A stretch of 64,000 nucleotides of DNA from Lutibaculum baratangense AMV1 (lineage in GTDB: Bacteria > Pseudomonadota > Alphaproteobacteria > Rhizobiales > Tepidamorphaceae): NCBI RefSeq assembly GCF_000496075.1, contig NZ_AWXZ01000039.1, positions 186,001 through 250,000 on the forward strand, written 5' to 3'. A program made the translations under genes and the position numbers. Shown piece after piece: positions 26,333-38,675 of the stretch; within the stretch, counting starts at the first letter, position 1; each line of letters opens with the position of its first letter. The notes under the pieces were generated by a model that was not told where the DNA came from, searched no databases, and saw nothing but the letters and a program-made list of their open reading frames with translations.

Positions 26333-29134
26333 CTACTGTCCCAGTCGTTCGAGGAGGGCTGGCAGGTGGACCTGGTCGGCCTTGTAGTTGCCGGTGAGCG
26401 CGTACATCACGACGTTGATGCCGGCCCTGTAGGCCATCTCGCGCTGCCAGTTGCCGTCGGGCACGACTGGGTAGAGCGGCTGTCCGCGCGGGTCGATCGC
26501 CCAGGCGCCCGCCATGTCGTTTGCAGTGATCAGGATCGGCGAGACGCCGTCGGCGGCCCGCACCGGCCGGCCCGTCTGCCCGTCGTCCGGCAGCGAGGCT
26601 TCGACCCACATCTCACCGTCGTCCCAGCGGCCCGGAAAGCCCTGTACGAGGTAGAAGGTCTTCGTCAGAACGTGGTCGGGCGGCACGGGCTCGAGTTCGG
26701 GTATGTCGAGACCGCTCAGCATCTCCCGGAGCTTCGCCATGCCGGGACCGGTGCCCGACGCAGCGGAGGTCAGGGCATCGCGGGTGTCGAAGAGCACCGT
26801 GCCGCCCTGCTTCATGAAGGCGTCGACCTTCGCCATCGCCTCCTCCGACGGAGGCGAGCCCTCATGGTCCATCGGCCAGTAGATCAGCGGAAAGAAGGCG
26901 AGATCGTCGCGCTCGACGTCGACGCCGATCGGCGCTCCGGGTTCGAGCGCGGTGCGTGCGGCGAGCATCTCGCTCAGGCCCTGCAGGCCGGCCTCGCTCG
27001 TCCGGTCGACCTCCGAATTGCCGGTGACGACGTAGGCGAGGCTCGTCTCGAGGCTCGCTCTCATCGCGAAGCTGCGGTCGCCCTGCTGGGCCGCGAGGGG
27101 GGAGGGCGTGAGGACCGGAGAGAGCGCAAGCAACACGAGCGCCGCGGTCGCCCCGCCCCTGGCGGCCCGGCGCGCGAGGGCGCCACTCATGGCGAGCATG
27201 ATCAATCCATCCACGATGAAGAGGGCGAGGGCGGCCGCGAGGAGCCAGGGCGCCAGCGTGCGCGGGTCGCGGTCGGGATATGCGGCCGCGGGCACGCCTG
27301 CGAGGTCCAGCGGTCCGAACTCGCTCTCGTCGCTCACGAGGTTGATCGCCCGCACCGCATCCTGCTCGCCGTACCAGCCCGGCGGATGTGCCGCGTTCGG
27401 GCGGGCGGTCCCCAGATCGGCCTGGGCGATCGGTCGCGCGGACGGCGGAGGATCGACGAGCCTGCCCTCGGCGTCGAGCGTGCGGAAGGGCCGCAGGACC
27501 CCTCCCGGTGCGAGCTCGCCTCCTGCGGCCGCAGGATCCCCTTGTGCCGGCCCAGCCAGCTCCTGCAGGCGGCGGAGCATTTCGACGAAGACGCCGGACA
27601 GGGGAAGGTTCGACCAGGCTGCGTCGGCGGTGACGTGGAAGAGCACAATCCACCCCTCGCCCTCGCGCCGTGCGGTGACGAGTGGCGTGCCGTCGGCGAG
27701 GCTCGCCCAGGTGTGGTCGACGAGCTCGCCGGACGGCTCCGCCAGGATCTGCCGCTCGATGCGAACGTCCGGAGGGATCTCGAGCCCCGCGAAGGGAGAG
27801 CCCTCTTCGAACGGCGCCATTGCCTGAGGCTCCGACCAGGACAGGGTGCCTCCCAGTTCCCTGCCGCTGCCCCGCAAGGGCACCGGCAGCAGCGCATCGC
27901 TCTCGCCGCCGGCGAGACGTGGCCCGGCGAAACGCACGAGCACACCGCCGTCGCCGATCCACTCGGAAAGCTCGCGCTCGGTGCTGCCGATGAGCGTGCC
28001 GACATCCGTCAGGATCATCATCGACACCCCGGAGCCGAGGAGAGCCTCGATGGCGTCCGGGACATTGGCGCCACCCGCAGGGCGGAGGTCGGCATAGGGC
28101 TCGAGCGCCCGCTCCACGTAGTAGAGGGGGGACAGCAGCGGTTGCGCGCGGTCGCGGGCCTCGCCGCTGACGAGGCCGATGACCCGTCTGCGCCAGCGGT
28201 CGTCGAGAAGCTCGACCGCGCCCGGCTGAGCCTGCCCGAGCACCGCCACGCGCGCGATCTCGTTCCGGAGGTCCCTCGGCAGGTCGACGGAAGCCTCGCC
28301 GGACAGGCTGCCTTCCCCGAAACTGACGAGGGCGCGGACCATCTCCCGCCCCCTGAGATCATAGGCCGCGACGGCGGCCGGCGCAGCATCCGCAGCAGAG
28401 GCACGCAGCACCTGCACGGTGAGCGCTTCGGCCTCTCCGCGCACGCCGCCGATCGCCAGCGGCAGCTCGTCGCCGCTCGGGGAGAGGACGCTGACGCCGC
28501 CTGGAGCTTCCAACGCGGCGAGCCGGTCGGCGAGCTCGCTGCCGGCTCCGTGATCGATGCCGTCCGTGAGCCAGACGATCTGCTGGAGACGCCCTTCGGA
28601 GACCGCTCGCGCCAGCTCGTCGAGCCTGCGGGCGCGGTCCGGCGCATGCGGCTGCGGCTCCAGGCCCTCGAGGCGGTCGGCCACGATCACGGCCGCGTCG
28701 GCGGCGGGTAGTGCGTCGTCGGATGCCGTCGCGGCGAGAATGACCGGCCGCGACTCCTGGTCGGCCGCCTCCAGGAGGTTCCGGGCGGCAGCCTGGATGC
28801 GTGGCCAGTGCGGGGTCGAGGCCCAGCCGTTGTCGATCATGACGGCGAGCGTGCCTTCGCCCGCGCCGGTCGCCGGCGGCGGGTCGAGCGTCGGCCGCGC
28901 CAGGGCCAGGATGATGAGCGCCGCGATCACGAGACGCAGGAGGACGAGCCACCAGGGCGTCGTCGACCGCGTGTCCTCCTGCCGCTCGAGCTCCGCCAGG
29001 ATGCTCGTCGGCGGAAAGGCGACGCGGCGCGGCCGGGGCGGCACGAAGCGCAGCAGCCACCAGATCGCCGGCAGGGCGACGAGGCCGAGGAGCAGCCAGG
29101 GCTGCAGGAAACCGATGGAGAGGCCGGGGATCAT
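26333..29134 (-). CDS. DUF4159 protein with N-terminal BatA-like domain
   Basis: A 933-residue membrane protein. Near the N-terminus are two transmembrane helices (LQPWLLLGLVALPAIWWLL, then WWLVLLRLVIAALIILALA), a BatA-like region with VMIDNGW and IVWLTDGIDHGAG, a central segment, two more helices near residues 640-680, and the C-terminal DUF4159 domain (FFPLIYWP, GTVLFDTRDA). Relatives are uncharacterised but always cluster with MoxR ATPase and DUF58. It overlaps the DUF58 gene stop by 4 bp. Confidence 0.88.
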   Translation of the reverse strand: MIPGLSIGFLQPWLLLGLVALPAIWWLLRFVPPRPRRVAFPPTSILAELERQEDTRSTTPWWLVLLRLVIAALIILALARPTLDPPPATGAGEGTLAVMIDNGWASTPHWPRIQAAARNLLEAADQESRPVILAATASDDALPAADAAVIVADRLEGLEPQPHAPDRARRLDELARAVSEGRLQQIVWLTDGIDHGAGSELADRLAALEAPGGVSVLSPSGDELPLAIGGVRGEAEALTVQVLRASAADAAPAAVAAYDLRGREMVRALVSFGEGSLSGEASVDLPRDLRNEIARVAVLGQAQPGAVELLDDRWRRRVIGLVSGEARDRAQPLLSPLYYVERALEPYADLRPAGGANVPDAIEALLGSGVSMMILTDVGTLIGSTERELSEWIGDGGVLVRFAGPRLAGGESDALLPVPLRGSGRELGGTLSWSEPQAMAPFEEGSPFAGLEIPPDVRIERQILAEPSGELVDHTWASLADGTPLVTARREGEGWIVLFHVTADAAWSNLPLSGVFVEMLRRLQELAGPAQGDPAAAGGELAPGGVLRPFRTLDAEGRLVDPPPSARPIAQADLGTARPNAAHPPGWYGEQDAVRAINLVSDESEFGPLDLAGVPAAAYPDRDPRTLAPWLLAAALALFIVDGLIMLAMSGALARRAARGGATAALVLLALSPVLTPSPLAAQQGDRSFAMRASLETSLAYVVTGNSEVDRTSEAGLQGLSEMLAARTALEPGAPIGVDVERDDLAFFPLIYWPMDHEGSPPSEEAMAKVDAFMKQGGTVLFDTRDALTSAASGTGPGMAKLREMLSGLDIPELEPVPPDHVLTKTFYLVQGFPGRWDDGEMWVEASLPDDGQTGRPVRAADGVSPILITANDMAGAWAIDPRGQPLYPVVPDGNWQREMAYRAGINVVMYALTGNYKADQVHLPALLERLGQ

Positions 29135-30048
29135 CGCGACAGCCCCGTGCTGGCGGCCGTCAGCCGCGCCTGCAGGGCGAGCAGCGCCTCCTGGGCCGGC
29201 CGGTCCGTGTGGTGGACGAGGTGGCTCCAGCCGAGCGTCTTCGACAGCTGCCGCAGCCGCTGTCGCCTAGCCTGGAGGCGCTCGCGATAGGCCTCGCGCA
29301 GCTCCTGCGCCCGGCCGGCGAGATAGGTCTGCCCCGTCTCGGGATCCTGAAACTCGGTGCGGCCGCTGAACGGAAAGGTCTCCTCGGCCGGATCGAGAAC
29401 CTCGAGGAGATGGCCGCGGACACGGCCTGCGCCCATCGCGCGCAGGCGCGCCTCGATGTCGTCGATCGGGGAGAGGAAGTCGCTGATCAGGACGGCATCG
29501 GACAGCGGCCTGAAGAGCGTCGGCTCCGGCAGGTCGTCCTCGGCGAGCGGTGCGTGCGCGAGCGCTTCGGCGGCGCGCTCCGCCGCGTCGGGTCTGCCGG
29601 TGATGCGTGTGACGCCGGCGATCGCCACGCGCTCGCCGCCCCTCACCATCAGATCGAGGGTCGCGAGGGCCAGGACGATCGCGCGCTCGATCTTGCGCTG
29701 TGGCGCGAGCCCGCTCCCGAACAGCATCGACTGCGACCGGTCGAGGTGCACCTGCACCGTGTGGGCCGCCTCCCACTCCTTCTCCCTCACGTAGAGGTGG
29801 TGGTCGCGCGCCGAGCGCCGCCAGTCGACGCGCGAGGCCGGCTCGCCCGACTGGAAGTGACGGAACTGCCAGAAGGCTTCGCCAGGTCCGGGCCGGCGGC
29901 GGCCGTGCAACCCTTGCGAGACATTCGCCGAAACCCGCCGCGCCTCCATGACGAGATACGGCATCCGCGCGGCGATCTGACTCGCCTGCCGCAGGAGGCC
30001 CGTGGCCGGCGGCGGGGTGAGATCGAGGTCTGGGCGGGCGATGGCCAA
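29131..30048 (-). CDS. DUF58 domain-containing protein
   Basis: A 305-residue protein with the DUF58 signature (GEAFWQFRHFQSGEPASRVD then WRRSARDHHLYVREKE), a von Willebrand-A-like domain whose MIDAS-type start is the DRSQS segment. In these clusters DUF58 is thought to be the partner of the MoxR ATPase. It follows the MoxR gene by 5 bp and overlaps the DUF4159 gene by 4 bp; the operon reads MoxR, DUF58, DUF4159, membrane protein. Confidence 0.9.
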   Translation of the reverse strand: MAIARPDLDLTPPPATGLLRQASQIAARMPYLVMEARRVSANVSQGLHGRRRPGPGEAFWQFRHFQSGEPASRVDWRRSARDHHLYVREKEWEAAHTVQVHLDRSQSMLFGSGLAPQRKIERAIVLALATLDLMVRGGERVAIAGVTRITGRPDAAERAAEALAHAPLAEDDLPEPTLFRPLSDAVLISDFLSPIDDIEARLRAMGAGRVRGHLLEVLDPAEETFPFSGRTEFQDPETGQTYLAGRAQELREAYRERLQARRQRLRQLSKTLGWSHLVHHTDRPAQEALLALQARLTAASTGLSR

Positions 30049-30053
30049 CGCGG

Positions 30054-31049
<996 letters not shown>

Positions 31050-31207
31050 GTGCTCGACTATATGGCGGGCGGCGTCCGTGGGGACGGGGCGGAGCCTCAC
31101 ATGTGTGTGAGTCCTGCGCCCCACAACAAGGGCAGTGCGACGTTTTCCGAGCCAGATCAAGGCTTCGCCAGCTTTCGTCGATTACCGCTCGCGAGGTGGG
31201 CAGAACT

Positions 31208-31813
31208 ATGACCGGCAGGAACGACACCCATGCGGCGCCGGACCGTGGGAGCACGCCAGGCGGCCTGGCCGCTCTCGAGGCGGCGGCTCGGGAGGCCGGC
31301 CGGCGCGGCGCGCCACCGGTCGAGCGCTGGAACCCCGACTACTGCGGCGATCTCGACATCCGGATCGCCGCCGACGGCAGCTGGCACTATCTCGGCACGC
31401 CGATCGGCCGGCAGCGTCTGGTCAGGCTCTTCGCCTCCGTGCTGCGCAGGGACGAGGACGGCCGCACCTATCTGGTGACCCCGGTCGAGAAGATCGGCAT
31501 CACCGTCGACGACGCGCCGTTCCTGGCGGTGGAGATGGCGGTCGAGGGCGAGGGCAAGGCGCAAAGCGTCTCGTTCCGGACGAATGTCGACGACGTCGTG
31601 ACCGTGAGCGCGGACCATCCGCTGCGCTTCGTGGCGGAGCCGGGCACGGGAGGGATCAAGCCGTACGTCCTGGTGAGGGGGCGTCTCGAGGCGCTCGTGA
31701 CACGGGCGCTGCTCTACGACCTCGCGGAGCTGGCGGTCGAGGCTGAGGGCCACGGGGGTCCCGGCATCTGGAGCGAAGGCGCGTTCTTTCCGATGCGTGG
31801 CGCGGTCGCATGA
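31208..31813 (+). CDS. DUF1285 domain-containing protein
   Basis: A 201-residue protein with the DUF1285 fold: RWNPDYCGDLDIRIAADGSW, YLVTPVEKIGITVDDAPFLA and the FRTNVDD segment. Function unproven. The start at 31208 removes a poorly supported 35-residue leader. Its stop overlaps the NUDIX start in ATGA, and the chain continues through two further overlapping genes to the CCA-adding enzyme, so the four are very likely one transcript. Confidence 0.88.
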   Translation: MTGRNDTHAAPDRGSTPGGLAALEAAAREAGRRGAPPVERWNPDYCGDLDIRIAADGSWHYLGTPIGRQRLVRLFASVLRRDEDGRTYLVTPVEKIGITVDDAPFLAVEMAVEGEGKAQSVSFRTNVDDVVTVSADHPLRFVAEPGTGGIKPYVLVRGRLEALVTRALLYDLAELAVEAEGHGGPGIWSEGAFFPMRGAVA

Positions 31814-32496
31814 GCACGAGCGTCGAGCCGCGCATCGGCCACGAGCGGACGGTCTTCGCGGCATCCGAATTCCGCCGGCTTGCCGGTCTCCATCTGCTGG
31901 ATGAGCCGTCGGCGGCGGCGAGCGACCTGTCGCTGCCGGCCGAGCGCGGCGATCACGACCTGAACCCGGATCTCGCCGCGGAGGTATACGGGGAGGGCCC
32001 CTCCCGCCTCGCGGCCGTGCTCGTGCCGCTCGTGCCGCGCGAGGATGGTCTCGCCGTCATCCTGACGCGGCGCACCGAGCATCTTTCGAGCCACGCCGGG
32101 CAGATCGCCTTTCCCGGCGGCAAGGTCGAGAAGGGCGATCAGGGGCCGCTCCAGGCCGCGCTGCGGGAGACGCGCGAGGAGATCGGCATCGCGTCGGACC
32201 GGATCGAGCCTCTCGGCTATCTCGACACCTACCAGACGAGGAGCGGCTTCCGGATCGTGCCGGTCGTCGCCTTCGTCGATCCCCATGCCGAGCTGGTGCC
32301 GGATCCGGGCGAGGTGGCCGCGGCCTTCGAGGTTCCGCTGTCGTTCCTGATGACGCCGGCGAACCACCGGCGCGACAGCCGCGAGTGGCGCAGCCGGCGC
32401 CGGTACTTCTACGCCATGCCGTTCCGCGAGCATCACATCTGGGGTGTGACCGCCGGCATCATCCGCAATCTCTACGAGCGGGTCTACGGCCGATGA
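31810..32496 (+). CDS. NUDIX hydrolase, probable CoA pyrophosphatase
   Basis: A 228-residue NUDIX hydrolase of the CoA-type group: LTRRTEHLSSHAGQIAFPGG leads into the Nudix box GGKVEKGD, then AALRETREEIGI. This group cleaves coenzyme A or acyl-CoA to 4'-phosphopantetheine and ADP in housekeeping. It overlaps both neighbours by 4 bp. Confidence 0.9.
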   Translation: MSTSVEPRIGHERTVFAASEFRRLAGLHLLDEPSAAASDLSLPAERGDHDLNPDLAAEVYGEGPSRLAAVLVPLVPREDGLAVILTRRTEHLSSHAGQIAFPGGKVEKGDQGPLQAALRETREEIGIASDRIEPLGYLDTYQTRSGFRIVPVVAFVDPHAELVPDPGEVAAAFEVPLSFLMTPANHRRDSREWRSRRRYFYAMPFREHHIWGVTAGIIRNLYERVYGR

Positions 32497-32756
32497 TACG
32501 TGCGATCTGGTTCCATGTGGCGCTCTTTCTGGCGCCGTTCGTGGTCTATGCGTTCTACCTCTACTTCTCGCACCGGGACCCTCTCGCCCGCGAGGCCTGG
32601 GAGACCCGCGCGACCTGGTGGCTCACGGCGGTGGGGCTCGTGCTGCTCATCGGCTCGATCCTCCTCGTGTCGGCCTTCCGTGGCGCAACCCCCGACCGGA
32701 CATACGTACCGCCCCGCTTCGAGGACGGCCGCGTCGTCCCCGGTCACTTCGAGTGA
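32493..32756 (+). CDS. Small two-helix membrane protein (DUF6111-like)
   Basis: An 87-residue protein with two transmembrane helices (VALFLAPFVVYAFYLYF and LTAVGLVLLIGSILLVSAF) and a polar C-terminal tail YVPPRFEDGRVVPGHFE. I recall this conserved tail and gene position from Hyphomicrobiales as DUF6111; no function is known. Start ATGA overlaps the NUDIX stop and its stop overlaps the CCA-transferase start. Confidence 0.72.
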   Translation: MIRAIWFHVALFLAPFVVYAFYLYFSHRDPLAREAWETRATWWLTAVGLVLLIGSILLVSAFRGATPDRTYVPPRFEDGRVVPGHFE

Positions 32757-33988
32757 GGCCACGTCGCGCGGAGTTCGACTGGCTCCGCCGCGAGCCGCTC
32801 CGCACGCTCCTGGCCATCCTGAATGGAGACGGCATCGAGACGCGCGTCGTCGGGGGCGCGGTGCGCGACGCCCTGATCGGGCGAGAGATCGGCGATGTCG
32901 ACCTCGCCACCACCGGGCTGCCCGAGGAGATCGCGAGGCGGGCGACGCTGGCGGGCTTCAGGCCGGTGCCGACGGGGCTGGAGCATGGCACCGTCACCGT
33001 CGTCGCCGACGGTCGCGCCTTCGAGGTGACGACACTGCGCCATGACGTCGAGACCGATGGCAGGCGCGCCGTCGTCCGGTTCGGCAACGACTGGGAGGAG
33101 GATGCCCGGCGTCGCGACTTCACGATGAACGCGCTCTACGTGGAGGCCGACGGGACGATCCAGGATCCGCTCGGCGGCTGCGAGGACGCCCTCGCCGGAC
33201 GGGTGCGCTTCATCGGCGAGGCCGAGCGCCGCATCGCCGAAGATCATCTGCGGATCCTCCGCTTCTTCCGCTTCCACGCCGGGTACGGGCAGGGCGACCC
33301 TCAGCCGGCCGACCTCGCCGCCTGCGTGCGCCTGCGGCTCACCCTCCTGAGGCTCTCGGCGGAACGGGTGAGGCAGGAGATGCTGAGGCTGCTCGTCCCC
33401 CCGCGCGCCGCGGCCGCCCTCCGCGTCATGAGTGAGACGGGCATCCTGCAGATCGTGATTGGGGGCGTCGACAGGCTGCCGGCCTTCGAGCGCCTGGCGC
33501 GTCTCGAAGAGACGCTGGACGAGGCTGCCGAACCGGTCCGGCGCCTGGGCGCCCTGGCGGTGATCGTCGAGGAGGACGCCTCGCGCCTGTTCGACCGGCT
33601 GCGCCTGTCCAAGGTCGAGAGCCGGCGGCTCCTCGCCATGGCGGAAGCGCGCCCGCGCCTCAAGTCCCCGGCGGACGAGGCCCCGGCGAAGGAGGTTCTC
33701 TACCGGAACGGCCCGGAGCTCTACGCCGACATCGTCCGCCACGCCGCCGCGAGCGAGGCGCGGGACGCCGACGCCCTCGCCGGGTGGCACGACCTCGTGC
33801 GCCTTCCGCAACGCTGGACGGCACCGGCCTTTCCGCTCAATGGCGGCGACGTGGCGGCGCTCGGCGCCAGGGGACGCGAGATCGGCCAGACGCTGAAGGC
33901 GCTGGAAGCGGCCTGGATCGCCGGCGGCTTCTCTGGCGGGCGGGAGCACTGGCTGGCAAGGGCCGCCGAACTCCTGCCGCGCGGCTGA
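32753..33988 (+). CDS. cca: CCA tRNA nucleotidyltransferase (class II)
   Basis: A 411-residue enzyme adding or repairing CCA at tRNA 3' ends. The GTG at 32753 overlaps the previous stop (GTGA) and is chosen because the upstream reading from 32618 runs inside two genes. Motifs: GGAVRDALIGREIGDVDLAT near residue 31, RRDFTMNALYVEADG, and EDHLRILRFFRFHAGYG. The C-terminal half is the helical RNA-binding part. It is an important function even where CCA is encoded. Confidence 0.94.
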   Translation: MRPRRAEFDWLRREPLRTLLAILNGDGIETRVVGGAVRDALIGREIGDVDLATTGLPEEIARRATLAGFRPVPTGLEHGTVTVVADGRAFEVTTLRHDVETDGRRAVVRFGNDWEEDARRRDFTMNALYVEADGTIQDPLGGCEDALAGRVRFIGEAERRIAEDHLRILRFFRFHAGYGQGDPQPADLAACVRLRLTLLRLSAERVRQEMLRLLVPPRAAAALRVMSETGILQIVIGGVDRLPAFERLARLEETLDEAAEPVRRLGALAVIVEEDASRLFDRLRLSKVESRRLLAMAEARPRLKSPADEAPAKEVLYRNGPELYADIVRHAAASEARDADALAGWHDLVRLPQRWTAPAFPLNGGDVAALGARGREIGQTLKALEAAWIAGGFSGGREHWLARAAELLPRG

Positions 33989-33992
33989 CGCC

Positions 33993-34874
33993 TCACGGCC
34001 AGCGGGCCAGCGGCGGCATCGACGACAGGATCGAGGCGACGTTGCCGCCGGTCTTCAAGCCGAACACCGTGCCGCGGTCGTAGAGCAGGTTGAACTCCAC
34101 GTAGCGGCCGCGCCGGACGAGCTGCTCCTCGCGATCTTCGGGGGCCCACGGCGTGGCGAAGTTGCGGCGCACGATCTCGGGATAGACCTCGAGGAAGGCG
34201 CGGCCGACATCCTGGGTGAAGGCGAAGTCCGCGTTCCAGTCTCCGGTATCGACATAGTCGTAGAAGATGCCGCCGACGCCCCGGGGCTCGTTGCGGTGCT
34301 TGAGCCAGAAGTACCGGTCGCACCAGTCGCGATACTCCTCGAAGGCGCGATCGTTCTTCTCGCAAGCCCGGCGCAGCGCCGCGTGGAAGTCGATCGTGTC
34401 CGGGTCTTCCCGGGTCCTGCGACGGTCGAGCACCGGCGTGAGGTCCGCTCCGCCACCGAACCAGGCCTTCGACGTGACGACGAAGCGGGTGTTCATGTGG
34501 ACCGCGGGCACGTTCGGGTTCCACAGATGCGCGATCAGCGAGATGCCGCTCGCCCAGAAGCGGGGGTCCTCTTCCGATCCGGGGATCTGACCGCGGAAGT
34601 CTGGACTGAACTCGCCGTGCACGGTCGAGCAGTGCACGCCGACCTTCTCGAAGAGGCGCCCGGTCATGCTCGACATGATGCCGCCCCCGCCCGGCGCGCC
34701 GGAGTGATCGGTCCTGTTCCAGGGTGTGCGCAGGAAGCGGCCGGCCTGGCCGTCGCCACCGGCCAGCTCCGCTGGCACCTCGTCCTCCAACGCCTCGAAG
34801 GCGTCACAGATCCGGTCGCGCAGGCTCTCGAACCAGCGCCGTGCCGTCTCCTGTCTCTGCGTCAGTTCGTCCAT
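33993..34874 (-). CDS. hemF: Oxygen-dependent coproporphyrinogen III oxidase
   Basis: A 293-residue cytoplasmic enzyme of haem biosynthesis converting coproporphyrinogen III to protoporphyrinogen IX with O2. Family landmarks: [65 protein letters not shown] and the C-terminal [20 protein letters not shown]. Normal length. It converges with the CCA-enzyme gene, 4 bp away. Confidence 0.96.
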   Translation of the reverse strand: MDELTQRQETARRWFESLRDRICDAFEALEDEVPAELAGGDGQAGRFLRTPWNRTDHSGAPGGGGIMSSMTGRLFEKVGVHCSTVHGEFSPDFRGQIPGSEEDPRFWASGISLIAHLWNPNVPAVHMNTRFVVTSKAWFGGGADLTPVLDRRRTREDPDTIDFHAALRRACEKNDRAFEEYRDWCDRYFWLKHRNEPRGVGGIFYDYVDTGDWNADFAFTQDVGRAFLEVYPEIVRRNFATPWAPEDREEQLVRRGRYVEFNLLYDRGTVFGLKTGGNVASILSSMPPLARWP

Positions 34875-35005
34875 GATCGCCTTCCGAACGCCCGTGCTCT
34901 GGCCACGCGATCTAAGGCCGATCGTCCCTCGCGTCCACTTTCGCCGCCGCTCGCACCGGATTGGCCATTGGCTGGGGGCGCCGCGCGACTATCTAATGCG
35001 CGGTC

Positions 35006-36859
<1,854 letters not shown>

Positions 36860-36933
36860 TCGAGTTCGGACCTTCTACCGCCGCGGCGCGTTCTCATCGG
36901 ATCGTGGTGGGGCTACGTACCGGGATCGCGTGA

Positions 36934-37872
36934 ATGCGCTTCATCGCCGTCATCAATCGTGAGGCCGGCGGGGTCCGGAGGACGGGCGTCCGCCGGCTGG
37001 AAGAGATGGCGGAGGAGACGCTCGGGCACCAGCTCGTCGGCCTCGAGAGCGCGCGCGGCCGTGTCTTCCCGAGCGCCGTCACCGCGGCCCTGGCTCAGCG
37101 GCCCGACGGGCTGATCGCCATCGGCGGCGACGGCACGGCCCGCACCGTTGCCGGCTATGCCATCACCGCCGGCGTGCCCGTCACTTTCGCGCCCGCGGGA
37201 ACCATGAACCTGCTGCCGCGCCGGCTCTGGGGCGAGCGCGAGATCGAGGAGGTTCTGGCGGCGATCGCGGCCGGCGAGTTCTGCCTCGACGCCCTGCCGG
37301 TGGCGATGATCGAGGGAGAGCCCTTCTTCGTGGCGGCCGCGTTCGGGCTCGTGCCCGCGTTCGGCCGGATCCGCGAGCATCACCGGCTCGCCAGGAGCTG
37401 GCGGCGGCGGCTCGGTGCCCTGCTGCAAGGCCTGGCGCTCGGCCGGCGCGTCTTCCGCCCGAACGTGATGTTCCGCAGCGAATCCCGCCGCACGATGCGG
37501 ACCCCGGCCCTGATCGTCACGGTGGGTGATGCCGATCAGCTCTATCCCTGGCGCGGCGTCGACGCGGGCATCGGCGGGTTCGAGTGCGTCAGCCTCCGCC
37601 TCGAAGGCTGGATGGACGTGCTTCAACTGGCGGGCAAGACGCTCCTTCGTCGCGATTGGAGGGACGACGAGAGGATCGAATCGTTCTCGGCACGGCGCAT
37701 CGTCGTGTCCGGGCGAGGCCGCCGGCTGTGGATGATGGTGGACGGCGAGCCTCTGTGGCGGGATCCCCCGGTGCGACTGCGCTTCTCCTCGTCCCCGATG
37801 CAGGTGATGGCCTCGACCGATTCGCCGCTGGCGAAGGCGAGGCACTCGGTGAACGAGAGCGAGGGCTCTTGA
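36934..37872 (+). CDS. Diacylglycerol-kinase-family lipid kinase-like protein
   Basis: A 312-residue protein of the DGK catalytic / NAD-kinase-like fold. N-terminal INREAGGVRR and the nucleotide-binding GGDGTAR (near residue 64) are clear, then FAPAGTMNLLPRRL. It would phosphorylate a lipid such as diacylglycerol, ceramide or sphingoid base; the substrate is unknown. Its stop overlaps the start of the phosphoesterase gene (TTGA), so the two are translationally coupled. Confidence 0.85.
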   Translation: MRFIAVINREAGGVRRTGVRRLEEMAEETLGHQLVGLESARGRVFPSAVTAALAQRPDGLIAIGGDGTARTVAGYAITAGVPVTFAPAGTMNLLPRRLWGEREIEEVLAAIAAGEFCLDALPVAMIEGEPFFVAAAFGLVPAFGRIREHHRLARSWRRRLGALLQGLALGRRVFRPNVMFRSESRRTMRTPALIVTVGDADQLYPWRGVDAGIGGFECVSLRLEGWMDVLQLAGKTLLRRDWRDDERIESFSARRIVVSGRGRRLWMMVDGEPLWRDPPVRLRFSSSPMQVMASTDSPLAKARHSVNESEGS

Positions 37873-38675
37873 AGCGGATCCTGCACATTTCCGATCTCCA
37901 CCTGCCGGCGAGGCGCGAGGGGCAGGTGGCGGCGCTGGCCGACGCCGTCGCGCGGTTGCGGGCCGATCTCCTCGTCGTGAGCGGCGATCTGACCCGCCGC
38001 GGGTCGCGGAAGGAGTTCGCGGCGGCCGCCGAGTTCCTGTCGGCCCTGCCGAAGCCGCAGCTCGTCATCCCGGGGAATCACGACGTGCCGCTGTTTCCGC
38101 TGACGCGGATGACGAGGCCCTTCCGGCGGTACCGCAAGGCGCTGACCGAGGATCTGGCCCCGCTCCACGTGGATGACGAGATCGCCGTTGCGGGGCTCAA
38201 CACCTCCCGGGGGGTGCAGGCGCGGCTCGACTGGTCGCTGGGGCGCATCAGCGGCCGCGCCGTCCGCCGCGCCACGGAGCGGCTGTCGGCCGTGCCGACC
38301 GACCGGACCCGCATCGCCGTTACGCACCACCCGCTGGCGCCCGACATCGCCGATCTCCGCCGCTCGCAGGTCCGCGGCGCCGCGAGCGCCGTCACGTCGC
38401 TGGCGCTGGCGGGTGTCGGCATCATGCTGCATGGGCACCTGCATCGGCCTCGCGTGGACGTGGTCGATGTGGCTTCGCGAAAGGTCGTGATGGTCGGCGC
38501 CACCACGGCTCTGTCCGATCGCGAGCGCGGCGGAGGCAGCGGCTTCAACGTTCTCGATATCGTCGACGGCGTGCTGACGGTCGCGGAATCGCGCTGGAAC
38601 GGGACGAGCTACGAGCTCGAGCCGCCGCGGCCCGTTCCGGTCGGCGCTTCGCCGGTCGTCGCCCAGCCTGTCTGA
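37869..38675 (+). CDS. Metallophosphoesterase, coupled to the DGK-like gene
   Basis: A 268-residue calcineurin-like phosphoesterase with LHISDLHL, SGDLTRRG, PGNHDVP, THHPLAP and LHGHLH. The start is a TTG at 37869 overlapping the upstream stop; no ATG or GTG gives the intact first motif. Coupling to a lipid-kinase-like gene suggests a kinase/phosphatase pair acting on one lipid, which is inferred. Its 3' end overlaps the converging trmL gene by 67 bp. Confidence 0.85.
   Translation: MKRILHISDLHLPARREGQVAALADAVARLRADLLVVSGDLTRRGSRKEFAAAAEFLSALPKPQLVIPGNHDVPLFPLTRMTRPFRRYRKALTEDLAPLHVDDEIAVAGLNTSRGVQARLDWSLGRISGRAVRRATERLSAVPTDRTRIAVTHHPLAPDIADLRRSQVRGAASAVTSLALAGVGIMLHGHLHRPRVDVVDVASRKVVMVGATTALSDRERGGGSGFNVLDIVDGVLTVAESRWNGTSYELEPPRPVPVGASPVVAQPV

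Noticed and set aside
24791-28711. A 1306-codon plus-strand frame opposite the DUF4159 and membrane-protein genes
   Set aside because: It is entirely antisense to two well-supported genes and has Arg/His-rich composition; long shadow frames are expected in high-GC DNA.
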